From Albugo candida (Eukaryota; Oomycota; Peronosporomycetes; Albuginales): a DNA stretch of 64,000 nt. Positions 41,900 through 55,118 of the stretch are shown here, in pieces. Both the position numbers and the translations under genes were made by a program. The stretch spans positions 95,024-159,023 of the forward strand of contig JBDOQK010000069.1 in NCBI GenBank assembly GCA_040437565.1, given 5' to 3'. Numbering within the stretch: the stretch's first letter is position 1; each line of letters starts with the position of its first letter. The notes beneath the pieces are model-generated. The model saw nothing but the letters and a program-made list of their open reading frames with translations. It did not search any database and was not told where the DNA came from.

Positions 41900-43750
41900 A
41901 TCCGAAGGATACTGTCACCTTTCCGACACGCGTACGACACAATTAAGTGCTGATTGAATGACTTTTTGACATCATGGAGAGAATCTTCATTCCACTCGAC
42001 CTGAGATCCCCAACGTTCGTGCGGATATCTGCTGGATCAAAGGTTTCTATTGTTGAGAACTAGACCACGCCGAATCCATTCACCGCAAATACTGATTGGA
42101 TATCTGATGTTGCAAAAGCTTTCTTCAGGACTCACCAAAACGTCATCTTGCAGCCTTGCTCGAGCCATTTCATTTGACATGATTATCAGAGTATCAGGAA
42201 CGACTTTACTGGTTCGTAACGTTCTTCTGGTTCCTTTATTCAGCTAAAACCAGCTCTTCCTTGCTCATTGTCTCTCAGTGCATGCGCTTGTGAAACAAGG
42301 GTACAGCAGCTCCCCAATGGTAATCTCCAACGCCAAAAACTCTCGTCTCTTCTTCAAAAGCTGAAGAAGCATTCGCCGGTAAATCTGATTTTCTCTCATG
42401 GTAATAGAAAAGTGTATTTGATCAAGCTACCCGATCGCAAATGGCAGGGAACGAATGAAACATGGTGTCTTCGACCACATATGAGTATTGCATCGGGTTA
42501 TACAAATCGATTGATGCGTTGCTGTTAGCATTTCCACTGATCTTCATGGCCATGTAGTACATTTTCAGGTGTCTTCAAGTGTCATTCAAAAGCTTGAACG
42601 GCGACTTCTTTATCCGATCTCGCTCACGAATTCGAATGAAGCCTATACAATTCTCTGAGAAGAGTTCATCCCACGTACCCTTTCGGCATCAAATCTTGAC
42701 TGTTTTTTTTATGTTGTTCCTCGTACGAATTAGTGTTTGAATTGAACGCTCCTAGCGCGGCTATAATTCGGCGCTGAATTGGAGCTGATAGAAAGTGTCT
42801 TGTGACTGGATCCTCCACCAAAGAATGCTGCAGCTCGTGTATATCGACATACATCATCTCCCTTGCTCGTGTCGACCCGTTTTGAAGCTTTTGTTTTTCG
42901 GGTACTTGATTTAGCGCGTTTTGATCCACTGCACATTATTGAAACTAATTCATGAGGGTGACAGTGTCAAACTAGTCACTCCCGTCGTAACTTCCATATT
43001 GAGCGGCAATCTCACGACTCATCTATCGTCCGAAGGTTCACTAATTCTATCATATCTATTCATTTATTCCTGCCCTTGCATTAATCAGAACGACATGTGA
43101 TAGAGAATAATATTGTGGGAATTTGTGTAAAGGATTGATGGGATGTTGGAAAACTTACTTTGCTCGCTTTCAAATGCCTGGATTTTTGCCGAAAAGCATT
43201 CCATTCTGATCCAATGCGAACACAATTGCAACCTATCCATGCCTACATCCTCCCAAATTGAGACGATGCATCAATCGGTGTCGTCTGGGGGTTATACCAG
43301 TAAAGTGGTCTCCAAAACCAAATGGTTCCTCAATGCAACGAGCAAATCTCGTATCAGCTCGTTCTTGAAAAGCGTAAGCCTCGGACCACTGAGGCCTTCC
43401 TGCAAGAGTCTATATAAATTCTTCTACCAGAAAGCGTAAGACTGTTTGTGTTAGGATAGATAGACGAGCTTCAAAGGGTCAAGCATCACTAATGGTTTGT
43501 CAAGACCTACATATATCACAATGTGAATTTATTTTCCGGGCGATAAAGACGTTGCCATACATATTCAGCTTCTATGATGTCGGAGGCTGTTTGTTACGAT
43601 TCGAAAACGCGGTAAGACTGGATCTCAGACGAGGGTGATGGTCAAGTTCAGTGTGCGACTAGCGATATGTGACCAAGCACACTGGAGCATATTGGAAGAA
43701 AACATTCAATTTTCTTTTATTGTGACAGAGATGTCGTACACTCAAAGGAA
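41900..43750 (+). mobile_element. ancient, heavily decayed copia-family remnant
   Basis: Broken plus-strand frames keep the copia order. A protease-like region with R-N-V-L-L-V-P-L-F-S lies near 42210-42240. An integrase-like region at 43143-43440 contains S-G-G-Y-T-S-K-V-V, at the place of the family's GGEYTSK segment. No LTRs or target duplication were found. It is broken in many places and looks much older than the other copia fossils. Confidence 0.45.
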
Positions 43751-46700
43751 GGAATGATGAAGTAGAAATTGCTTCAAATCGAGACAGTCAATTCATCCTA
43801 GATAGGGCATTTTGATCTTCAATCCATCTCATTGCGTACTCAATAGTCCCGCATAGCTTCTCAGGTTCATCTTTTGGACACGTCTTCCCGTTGGTATTTC
43901 AGTATCAATGAAAGCTGCATTTTGTACGAGATTAGCCCCTTATTTGTATAATAGGTTATGTCATGAATAGCGAAATCGGGATTATCACATTATCCGTATC
44001 GCTTTGACAGTCAATTTTGCGAGATTTAGCTGGCAGTATCCCGGCGTATGCAGCAAAAGACATGTTGAACAGCCTCTAGATTATATCCGGCCCACTTTCT
44101 AAACTGTAACGTTACAGAAAAGCTTGCCAAAGCTCGTAAGGTTGAGTTTGTTTGAAGGTCAATTTTTCATAAAGAAGCGTCAGGCAGTGCGTGAAGAATC
44201 TTAAACGTGCACATCAGTATGATGCATGCGGCGTAAATGATGTGACCTTGAGCGACGCGGGGTATAAATCAGTCACATGGGCGCCCAAATCTAGATAAAT
44301 CTCCTCAACCAATATATCTCGTAAGACTCATGATTCTAGAATCTAATCGATAGGATCGGGCATACTCGTTGCTGCGGCTGTTGCTTCATATGAATGAGGG
44401 GAATCCCTGTATACGTTTGATGAAAATGAGCCTCCGAATAAAACGGCCATAGTTGTTCTCATGCTTCCGGATACGCTATCATGTCGTATTTAATGCACCA
44501 TCTCTTCGCATTATGCACCCACTTTTACGCAGTATCTGCGTTCCTTCTTGAAAGTCATTTAGTGAAGCATAAATTAGCATACGGGGCCTTTTTCGATCGG
44601 ATGCGCTACACGATTGTCATCACTTGTCAACAGATCTGCAACGATAAAAATCAACATTCAAGTTGTGGCACTTTAAATTACAAGCTTTGTCCACGTTTCT
44701 TAAATCCACCATTAACTCGGTCGACCCTCAAGATGACCACTGATCAACGTTTTCCCTAATTCTGAAGTGGATCGGGAACCCCTGATTAGTCAATAGGAAA
44801 GTCTCGAGAAAAATTCGCGTCGGTCATTACAAGAGAGGCGTTAGTGAAATCTTAATATTAAAAACATTTCTATGACACGTGCTGATAATGGAAGCTGCAT
44901 AAACAGCAGCCAACCAATATCTACAAAAGTACCACACTTTTAATTGTCAAACCCTTTTTATCGTATCATCTTATAGGGTGGCAATAAGGCTCACGTTTCG
45001 CTGAATGAGTCATCCAGCGTTTCGTACCTTTTTCTTCTTTCTAGCCGAGTCTTTATACCAAGTGTATGCGCCGCTGAGAAAAGTGCATTTTGAAAATGTT
45101 GATGTCACTTCATCTCGCTACTACTGCCTTCGCTAAGCGAGCGTATACATTAGCTAAGCGATTCTGGTAGATTCACTATTGTTGATTCTTCCGAGAACAC
45201 AACCAACCAAGTCTTTTTTCCGTCAGTATTACCAAGTTAGGAGTACTCCAAGCACTATTCAACCGTAGACGTTTTGTCTAACTACTCGGACTATCGACTT
45301 TGTGCATTACATTGTGTTTGCGCTCAAACATCTCTGTGTTTGCCTTTACTGTTAATCTGGGCAAGAAAACGAACAATGTCACCTTCATCGATATCTGTAC
45401 CTAATTCTCTCGTATTCTGGTTCTATTTCTGTGTGTAAAGTTCAATCTTTTTACCTTTTGAGTCGGCATGAGTGTAGGTGCAACTGCGCGCGAGTTTTTG
45501 ACACTTCAGACTGATTGATATGTGGATACCGTTTCTTCGTTCGAGTTCCTGATTCAGCCATGCTTCTTAGCCAAGCGTACAGCTGTAGCCACCGCTTTAT
45601 TATGTATTTGAGTACTCTTAAAGAACCCGTGCATGTAAGCTAAAGTGAAGGTGTACCGAATAAATGTCCAAGACGTAGAACTTGTAAATGCCCTCTTGTG
45701 CCAAAATGAAAATAACCGCACAATTTATCAGATTCCTGCTCTACTTCCTGAATTGGAGAATTCAGAAAGGAGTACCGCTTGAAGGCAACTCCTCAATTGA
45801 ATACATGATTTGCCTTGAAACATTCTAGCTGCCCAGCTATTGGAGAGGACGCCCAAGTCATTTCCATCATCAATCAATTTTTAATCTCTTTGAGTTTCTC
45901 CATGGATGTTTATCAATCTTCACCAAATGCTTTCGAATTTTTACGACCTGACTGTGCGCCGAACTTGACTTGTAAGCATTATCATGAGACCCCCGGAATA
46001 TCTGCCTTTTTAACGTGTATTGACCAGTAATGTTTTGGGGGAATTCATCAAATATGAGACTCTCTCTTGACGAAATTCCAACTGTAACACTTCCCACTGT
46101 CGTCAGAAGTTTCCTGCACTCAATAGATGGAATAAAGTACAAGGATAAAGGATATCGAGTCTGTCTATACGCTTCTGGCCTAGAAACGCTAACATTCAAC
46201 GGCACCATCTCCACATAGAGTCCAAACTGATGGAAACAAATTTCCTTTATCACTTCAGCTTCATAAATTTCTCTCCTTGAGGTGATAAAACGTTGGCCTC
46301 ATGGGTTCACACGATAGAACCCATGTATGGATGCTGCTAGTTGAAAGCACAATGATGACGACGAAACGCCGAATCGTGTCTAAACATGGGATCATATATT
46401 GTGATGCTTTCCGTTACCGGAATGAAATATTATCCTGCTATTTCAGGTGAAACTATTACAAATCTATGTTAAAATTTACTTCATAGAGTTAAACGACTAT
46501 GCTTCAAGTATTCGTTCATATTTTTTTTACGCTGCTTCGATGAAAGCTGAGAATTCTGCGACAACGGACTCAGTTCCGATAGTCTAAAATAAACAATCGA
46601 ATGACATATACACAGAATGGACCAAACCTTGTTTGTTACCTTTATNNNNNNNNNNNNNNNNNNNNNNNNNNNNNNNNNNNNNNNNNNNNNNNNNNNNNNN

Positions 46701-49700
46701 NNNNNNNNNNNNNNNNNNNNNNNNNNNNNNNNNNNNNNNNNNNNNACCAAACCTTGTTTGTTACCTTTATATTTGGGGCGTGATCGTGTTGTTTTTTCAC
46801 AAAGCTATTGCGGAAAAGCTTTCCGCGACCAATGATTGTTGATGTTCCTTTATTAAACGATGTTGCAGAAAGGGACCTCATCCATTTCCGAGATAAAGCA
46901 AGAAAAGTAAGTCGACTACGTTTATGATGCTCGCAAACTTTTCCAGCTATCAACAGCGAGCAGATCGGTCTGAATCAATAATTGCTTGTAGATAATGATT
47001 TCTATCTGAAGATCACTAATATGCCTATCGACTTTGCTTTAAGGGTGCGATTGCGACCATCCCGAACGAATTAAGCTTACTCGAGCTTCTGCCTCAGGTG
47101 GGTTTCCAATGTTTCAAAACATGTTATTAAACAAATCTACTTTTTTTGTGCTTGCATCAAATTTGTCGAATAGCTACAAAAAATCTGAATTAGGATACCT
47201 TGTGCACTGAGTACACGCATGTCATGGATAAGAACTGTGATGGTGCTAAAAACTAATCCTGACATCCGCACGCAAGTCCCCATGCACCACATTGCTTCGT
47301 TTGTTTTGACACTATCACACTTACTTGCGCCGATGCCTCATGTAGCTGATTTAACATTTCCGTCATGAAGATCATCCGTTCTCCACCAACTGTTATGAAC
47401 CACATAAGATAGTGTATCCCCCAAATTAGGAACATTCAAAGAAATCTAAATTGCAACCCATGAACTCTAATTAGCCGTATTCAGCCAAAGCTGTCTGTGG
47501 TAAGCTTCTCGAATGCACAAATTAAATGAGAGATGTCTTGTTCCCAACGCGTTGTGATTTCTGTGGGAGCAACCACCAAAACGTAGTCCGCGCATCGATT
47601 CTTGCGACCAGAAATCTCTAATCGGCATAGAGCCATGAAAACATGTACCCATTCAACTGATCGAATGGAGTCATCACCAATAGAAGCCTACCCTGACGTT
47701 CCAGACACGGGTTCACCTGGATCAAACCTCTTTCTAGAATTTGATACAAAAAAGGTTCATTAGCTCACCAAACTGGATTAATTTGCACGTTCCTGGATGC
47801 TCTACCCAGTGGTTTGAACCTGAGGATCCTTAGCAACCGGTTAATTATTGCCAGACAACTTTGTGCATTGGTCGAGATGGTATGTGTACTTTACTGTTGA
47901 TTTGCTAAAATGACGATTATCTTGCAGATCGATAATCGTGTGGAATAAGGTAGTGTGTTACACTTACGAGACGAATTTGTCGAATTGAGAATGAGGAATA
48001 AGAATCGACCGCCATTAGAAGTAGCTAATTATAGTCAATGTATAATAGACCATATCGCTTCGTTTCTTTTAGAGAGCTGTCTTAAAGCTGACAGGATCGC
48101 AAAAAGTCAGGGCACATCAACAGCAAACTGAAGTAAAGTCAGATGAAATCGGAAAAGATGGTGATAATATTCGACTATAACGCGTGGGCTGTGGCTTGAG
48201 CCAAAAGATCTTTCTGGGGACCTCGTCTTTGCCAACAATTTTTGGGCGGTGATCAATCCTTACTCACCTGAAAATGTTTCGAAAGGTGCTGGGAATGTGA
48301 TCGCATTAGATTACAATATCTTGCGTTTCCGTTTCCATGGGTACCGTCTCATTATGCGGTCTTATATGGATACAGTGATTGCAACTATATGCCACATGCT
48401 CTATGAATGCTGGATAAAGATGCGGTTTAGCAACAGCAATTTCGCTTTGATAAAAGTATACAGTGAATCGAGGATTTCTATGTAATTCCACCATCATACG
48501 ATGCTTTATATTGTTTGATAATTGAATTAGTTTTTTATTTCATTACTTCTAAACCAAATTTGCTTGTGTACACTAAGGCGTCTATTACCTTCACTTGCTA
48601 ATACAGTTGCATCAACTTCTAGTATTACACCTCCCTAACTCCATATAGAATATCTAGCTATACTTACGTTCTATCATGACCAAGAAAATAAGGCTCTTAG
48701 ATCTGTTTGGTGCGCTTATTCAGTGCGTTGAAGCTTTGTCTCAAAATGCGACATTGACATATTTGTGCTCGCTTTATAGCAATAAAATCTAGGACACCGC
48801 AACTAGATGTCAAGACATCATCCGTATCAGCACAACTTACAAACAAATTTGCAACACAAAGTACCTGACCATCAGATAAACCCCAATCTTGGTGCGCGAA
48901 AAATATTAAATATGCAGTGTGAAGGTTGCAAGTAAAGTGTGATATTACAAAGTCAGGGTTAGATGCACCTAACGCGTCAAATCGTATCGAATTATACGAG
49001 AAGCAATATATCTGCTTGATACATTCTTATCATTGCATTCCCAGAAAGAATGATTGTCTGGGAGATATAACACGTGGGTTTGCCCAAATACGTGATTCTT
49101 CAATATTTTTTAGTTCGTAGTGAGTCATTTTGATCGATAGAGATACTTAATCACGAACAACACACTGTCTCCTAGTCATCAACAGCCAAAACTGTCTACG
49201 AACCAAGCAAGATCGTATTAGATTGCAACATTGGCAATAAATCTATCAAGTTCTGGCCTTGTAATCATACAACAATTAGGATGATAAACTATAAACGTAA
49301 GTCTATTTTCTTTGTACTGTAAACCCAATTTGCTTATGCATTTTCCATACATTTCACAACACGTACTTGAGCACAGAAGCATGGAAGTTAGTCATAAAGA
49401 GTTGCCGATCCAATCACAACTCTCCATACCGACAGACAATACAAGTTGAACATTCAACTACCATCATCTTATACTTCTTCGGCGCCTATTGAAAAAAGAG
49501 CAATCTCAGAGCTCAGGTGACAAGCTATTGATACAGAAGTCAATGGCAAGCGATATCACACCTCTCGGCAAGGTCATAATGAGTGAAGTAACCTCTTAGA
49601 AGCAGGGGAATCCACACTATTAGCGTGACAATTGATCGGACGGGATCCTGGCAAGAAGAGAAGCGCGGAAACGCTAATTGGATGCATTGTTTAGATGGGA

Positions 49701-49992
49701 ATGACAGCAGAGACTAAGGTGGGGATTTTTTACTAGAAATCGATGCCGACATTATTTTTGAAGAAAAACGCACGGACTATAGTATGAATGATGAAAATAA
49801 ATCCCAATTCGATCCTATCATCAAACCTGACGGACTCATAAGACGATATAGGAACGATGGTCAGGGATCGATGTCGTCTCCGTTTTTTCTCCGTCGCACG
49901 TACAGTCATCGAACACGAATCATGAGGAAAGTAATAATTCGGAAGTTACTGCTGCAATGAAAGTCTTGAAACGGAAACGCGAGCGTTGGGAG
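43751..49992. other. AT-rich stretch without recognised genes
   Basis: Frames are short and scattered on both strands. The longest open runs are 45870-46253 (minus, 127 codons) and 48200-48485 (plus, about 95 codons, open to 48485); neither shows a domain I recognise. One unmerged contig join lies at 46621-46770. No tandem repeats or element ends were found. Confidence 0.45.
46621..46770. repeat. unmerged contig join: identical 25-base flanks around a 100-N gap
   Basis: 46621-46645 and 46746-46770 are identical. The frames that cross this gap are artefacts. Confidence 0.85.
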
Positions 49993-50190
49993 GGCTAGAA
50001 ATCGTACAAAAGATAACACACAAAGACGTCCTGTTCAAAAGGTATATTGAGAACTCCCTAGCAACCTATCTCATGTTTCTCTTGCGACCTTTCACTGTCT
50101 ACGGCTCTTCACGGGATCGTTGTCTTCCATCAGTGAAGATTTTCAACTTCCCGTCGCTGTATTCAGTAGATGACGATGCGGTTTCCAACA
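49993..50190 (-). repeat. 3' LTR of copia fossil 6
   Basis: The LTR is 198 bases with the GGGAG duplication to its left and a purine-rich tract to its right on the minus strand. Confidence 0.88.
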
Positions 50191-53100
50191 CGCCCTCCTC
50201 CAAAGTTAGTCCATCACTTTGGAAAGGTGTAGTTTGGTCATACCGATCATTGAGCTCAATCTTTCGAGTCTTACACTGGAAAGAGGCTTTGTCATGATGT
50301 CTGATGGATTTAAGTCAGTCTTTACTTCCATAACTCTGCATTACCTTTTGCCACTTGATCTCGGACGCAATGCCAACACACTTCAATGTGTATTGTTCTG
50401 TGGCTGTATGTAGGATTCGTTGCCATAACATAGGCCACTTGATTGTCAATCTTTATGTGGAAAAGAGGCTTGACGTTTGAGAAAACTTGTAGTAAAACGT
50501 TCTGGAGCCCTGTCTTTCCATACAAGCTTCGCATACCGCGACATATTCTGCCTCTTCAATCGACTAGGCCACGATGCTTTGCCGTCTGGAAGCCCATGAT
50601 ACTGCACCTCCAGCAAGGCAGTGCACGAAAACGGTAACGCTTCTTAATGTGTCGGGGACATTTTCTCAGTCAGAGTCACAGTAGCCATCGACAGTTGAAA
50701 TAGATTGTTGTACTTCTGTTATATTTCGAGAGTCTCCAATTCCTTGTGTCGTCGTGCCAATCAGTTACCTAAGGACTCTTTCCCGGCCCTGATGGGCCGC
50801 TGCGTAGCATTTTGCACGTAGGGGCTTAATTGTCCAACAGGATATGCGAGGTCAGGTCTGCTACAAGTCGTGAGATACATCAACGACCCGACGAGCTCTC
50901 GGTATCGAAATTCTTTCCATTTGCGGGTATTTGTTTTCTTTGTTTCATATCTATGTCCATCACAGTCACGCGTGTGTTGGTCTCCGTCAGAATTCTACTC
51001 GGGTGAGCATTGCCGAAATTAAAGCGCTCAATAATTTCTTGACAACACTTTGTCTGGTGGATCTTTGTGGAATGTACGTTCTGTTCCACCTCCACATCCA
51101 AGTACGCGTTCAATGGACCTTGGCCTTTCAACCCATAACACGTGTCCAGCAACTCAAACATCTTGATCTTGAAATCTAGATTTTTGGTTGCGCAGAAAAT
51201 GTCATCCACGTACAGAAGTACAATCGTGAATTCGCCGTCATGGTCTTAGAAGTAGAGGCATGGTTCTATCGCAGATTGCATAAATCTATAATCAACAACT
51301 CAGCGATTCACTTCGTTGTTCCACTCTCTTCGAGATTGACGTAATCCATAGAGTGCTTTGGCAATGATGTAGACCATCCCTTTGTTTTTGCAAGGATAGC
51401 CTTCGACTTCCTCCAGAAATTGCTTGATATTCAGGGGGCATGGAGATAGGCGGTTTTGATGTCCTTTTCCTGTAATCCACGCTGCCCACGACGATCCATG
51501 TTTGATGTCTTGAATGTTGAATACACTTTGTAATGCTCTAATTCCACAAGTTCATTTTCTACTCCATTCTTAGACAGCAGATAAAGTTTCAATTAAGCAG
51601 CTTTCAGTGACTTCGCATTTATCTCGGTGCGTTTCCTTTCGCGCATCCGTCGAATTTCCACCCCCCTCGGACCTCGATGTCCAATTGGTTAATTGTAGGG
51701 GATTGCTAATTGTTGCTTGGTAATGTGATCCGTTTCAATTTCGCGTTCGTTCTTTGGTGCAATGAGAAAGTTTTGTTTTTGCTCATCGTCTTGCGAGTTG
51801 TCTACGATTTCTTCAACTGTAGCCAGATCTGTGACGTGATCCGCTGACTCGGCTTCCCAATTCTCGAGATTGCTACCAGTTCTACTGCTAGCAATATCAT
51901 TGTCAAAACCTTCTCTGACCTCTACTTCCCAATCTGAACATGTAGCAGCTTGGGTATCCTGTTCAGCCTGCAGACTTGCCGTAACTTCACCAACAAACTC
52001 ATGGGTTTTGCTTTCCAGCGCTTCGTTGAAATCACTGTTTACAGGAACGGCACTGTTGCTCAGTATGTCTTCCGAAACGAGTTTCTCTTCACTATCAAGA
52101 TCATCCGGTGGTTTCTCCACCTCTTGCTTTTCGCCTAATATTGTTCCCATGCAACTTTTTGTTTATTCCATGTCGACATCGTCGCAACACTGCTTATCGG
52201 CGGTGTCACAGTTGGCTAGTTGGTGGAATACGTCTTGGTTTTCCTCAATATGATTGACCAGTTCCCCCTCTTCGATGAAGTCATCAAATGCCTGTAACCA
52301 TCTCGTGACTTCATTTGAATATGTGGATGCATGACGGTCCTTGTACTTTATTGATTCATTGATTTTCACATCTGAAACGAATCCCTTCTTGTGTTCGGTT
52401 GGGAAGTACACGTTCTAACCCACAATGTCTTCGCAGTAGCCTAACAAGATCCAATTCTGCAGTTCATCCTCATTTTTTTCTTTTTGAGACGAGAATATGA
52501 CAATAAGTCAAGGACCCAGAAACTCGCAGGTGATGGATGTCCAGATTAGAGCCAAACAGGGTCTCGTATGGTGTACATGCTGCACCTTTGCAGTACACAT
52601 GATTTTTGATGTAAATTGCATTCTCTTATGCGTGCACCCAGAACGACTTCGGAAATCCAGATTGATGCATCATTGTCATCATCATTCTGATCAATATCTG
52701 AAGTGTTCGCTCTAACAGGTTAAGCTGAGACGCGTTTGGCCCAACGATGCTGTGCACTTTGCCATTTCTGGTATACCAGTCCTCCATTGCTCCATTGTTC
52801 CATTGCAGAACTCTTGTCCTTTATCGGTCAGGAGTTGTCGCACCAAATTTTCCTGTTGCTCGTTTTGGTCGACTTCATGGGCATGTTGTAGCTCTGCCTA
52901 CTTGATAAAATGTTTCAAGTGCTCATTTACTTCGCCTTCGATCTTAGACTTTAACATGAAAGACTTCACGTAGCGTGAATATCCATCCATGACCACGGGA
53001 ACAGCAGAATATGGCGAGCCATTGTTTATTCCGGGAATAATCAGGTCTGCAAAGATAATGTCATTTAATCTCGTCATTTCCCTGTCGATAGCTTTTCGAA

Positions 53101-54775
53101 ATGTTTTCCTTCGTTACTTCCCAAAGTGGCAATCCGCACAATCTAGTTTTCTCCGGCGCTTGAGCATGATGCCTTTGGCCGTCTCCCGATGAACCATTAG
53201 CCGAATATATTCGGGGCAGATGTGCCCAAGTCTCTCTTGCCGGACGTCAATGTCTGCGAGGCCATCTGTAGTAGCAAAGTTTGCAGAAACTTGCTTCTCT
53301 CCTTTTAGCTTCTTGCCTCTCGGCTGATCTTTCTTGTTTGCGTCATTGCCAATATTATGAGCAGTAAACGTCCATAGATTACTGTTGTATTGTGGTCAGA
53401 TTACTCTTGTCCCATACTTTATCATTCCAAATGATTGGTTTTCATTAGTGCATGTCATTTCGAAAACTTGATCCATTGCTAGGCCAGGTGAGAATAAATT
53501 GCAGCCAGCTGTTGGGACATATAATTCGTCTTCCACAAGTAAGAACACCATTTGTTCGTCAATCATCACTGAAAGATGGATAGTTCCAAATCCTTTTGCT
53601 TTAGATTTGACACCATCAACAAAGCCTGAAATATTTGGATTCTACTCGCTATCATCCATACTTTGTAGTGTCATAAAATATTCCTTGCACGCTGTGATAT
53701 GTATATTCGATTCCGAGCCAAAGTACCGTTGACAAGCTTCATATCCTTTATTTTTTTAAGAGGTTTGCAACTTATCCCATCACAACTTCGCGCATTTGTG
53801 CATTTTTACGATCATCATCTGAATTTTCTTTGACTTCATGAGTCGCCACCTTTTGTTCACCTGAACGAGCATGATTTGATTTTCCGTTTTATATTCCTTC
53901 CAAATTGGACAATCAGGTTTGAAATGATCTCCACCGCAATGAAAGCAGCCACCAGTTCCAATTCTTGCTCCTTGTTTTCTATCAGCATGATTATATGTCT
54001 TCTTGCCGTGCTCAGTTTCGCCTTGCTTATACTGGTCTTTTTTCCGCTGCTTATTTCCGAAAGCATGGTTTCCGCAGTCTTCGTTTCTTGATTCTGCGGT
54101 AATTATCATCTCTCGAAGCAGTTCCAGAGTGTATTTTGCCATGTTCGTGCCGAATAACACTTTACGAGTCAATTCATCATAGCACGCCTGTGACGGAAGA
54201 CTTTCTAACATGCGATCTACCATCTACAAGTCATTGACGGGTGATCCTAAATCTGCAAGTTGATTGTTGATATCGAAAAGTTTGTAGAGATGGCCTCGTA
54301 CGTTTCTTTTTCCACGCAGATGATTCCTGTGTAGCTCGCCCTGCAAGCGATACAGCTTCTGCGCAGTCATAGCAGGATTTTTCTTGCCCTCGTAGATTGA
54401 TATAAGCTCAGCGCACATCTCCGTGCCGGTACTTATCATGATCAATTGTTTCGCAAGTTTCGTTGAGAGTGATCCTTGGATGAAAAGTTTGATTTGTCTT
54501 GCTTTTTCTTAAATTCGCCCTTTTCTTCGTCGTTCCAGCTTACGTCTTGGCACTTTCCGCCAATAGCTATCTGGTCTAATAAGCTTTCCTCGGTCGCATT
54601 CATCATGGCTTGCTTGTAAAACGTCCAGTCATTTCCATTCCAGTGTATGGGAGTCCCCACCTGTCCAATCTTTGAATCATTGTGTTTATCTCCGTCACTC
54701 TCGGACTCTAATGATCAGGACATTTGCCTTGGGTGTCGAAGCGGTCGCGTAGCACCGCGTCGTTTCTGGGTATTT

Positions 54776-54788
54776 GAGCTCATAACCC
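54776..54788 (-). promoter_or_regulatory. primer-binding site matching the initiator tRNA-Met anticodon arm
   Basis: The plus strand reads GAGCTCATAACCC, one base different from the anticodon arm GGGCTCATAACCC, and touches the LTR. As in copia fossil 2, an ATG lies inside the site. Confidence 0.78.
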
Positions 54789-55113
54789 TGTTAGAAACCC
54801 TACAAAAGATAACACACAAAGACTTGANNNNNNNNNNNNNNNNNNNNNNNNNNNNNNNNNNNNNNNNNNNNNNNNNNNNNNNNNNNNNNNNNNNNNNNNN
54901 NNNNNNNNNNNNNNNNNNNNNNNNNNNTACAAAAGATAACACACAAAGACTTGATTTTTAAAAGGTATATTGAGAGGCCCCTACCAACCTTTCCTATTTT
55001 GCTCTTTCGACCTTTCACTGTCCACGACTCTTCACGGGATAATGGTCTTCCATCGGTGAAGATCTTCAAGTCACCGTAGCTGTATTCAGTAGATGTAGAT
55101 GCGGTTTCTAACA
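54789..55113 (-). repeat. 5' LTR of copia fossil 6, containing an unmerged contig join
   Basis: The LTR carries 100 N at 54828-54927 with 27 identical bases on each side (54801-54827 and 54928-54954). Removing the gap and one copy of the overlap gives 198 bases, exactly the length of the other LTR. This shows directly that the N run hides no sequence. Confidence 0.92.
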
Positions 55114-55118
55114 GGGAG

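Larger units (their letters stand above)
49993..55113 (-). mobile_element. copia-family LTR element, fossil, longest in the window
   Basis: LTRs lie at 49993-50190 (198 bases) and 54789-55113 (198 bases once the unmerged join is discounted). The target duplication GGGAG flanks it at 49988-49992 and 55114-55118. In element direction the parts are: primer-binding site (54776-54788), gag (about 53780-54660) with a zinc knuckle (C-F-H-C-G-G-D-H), a protease and integrase region (about 52200-53760), a linker rich in E and D (about 51689-52150), reverse transcriptase (about 50880-51600) and RNase H (about 50320-50600). A purine tract (GGAGGAGGG) precedes the 3' LTR. The layout is complete, but coding frames are broken in many places. 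LTR identity of roughly 80-85 percent by eye makes it old. Confidence 0.93.

Noticed and set aside
51870-52253. A 127-codon plus-strand frame rich in serine and leucine.
   Set aside because: It is antisense to the acidic linker of copia fossil 6.
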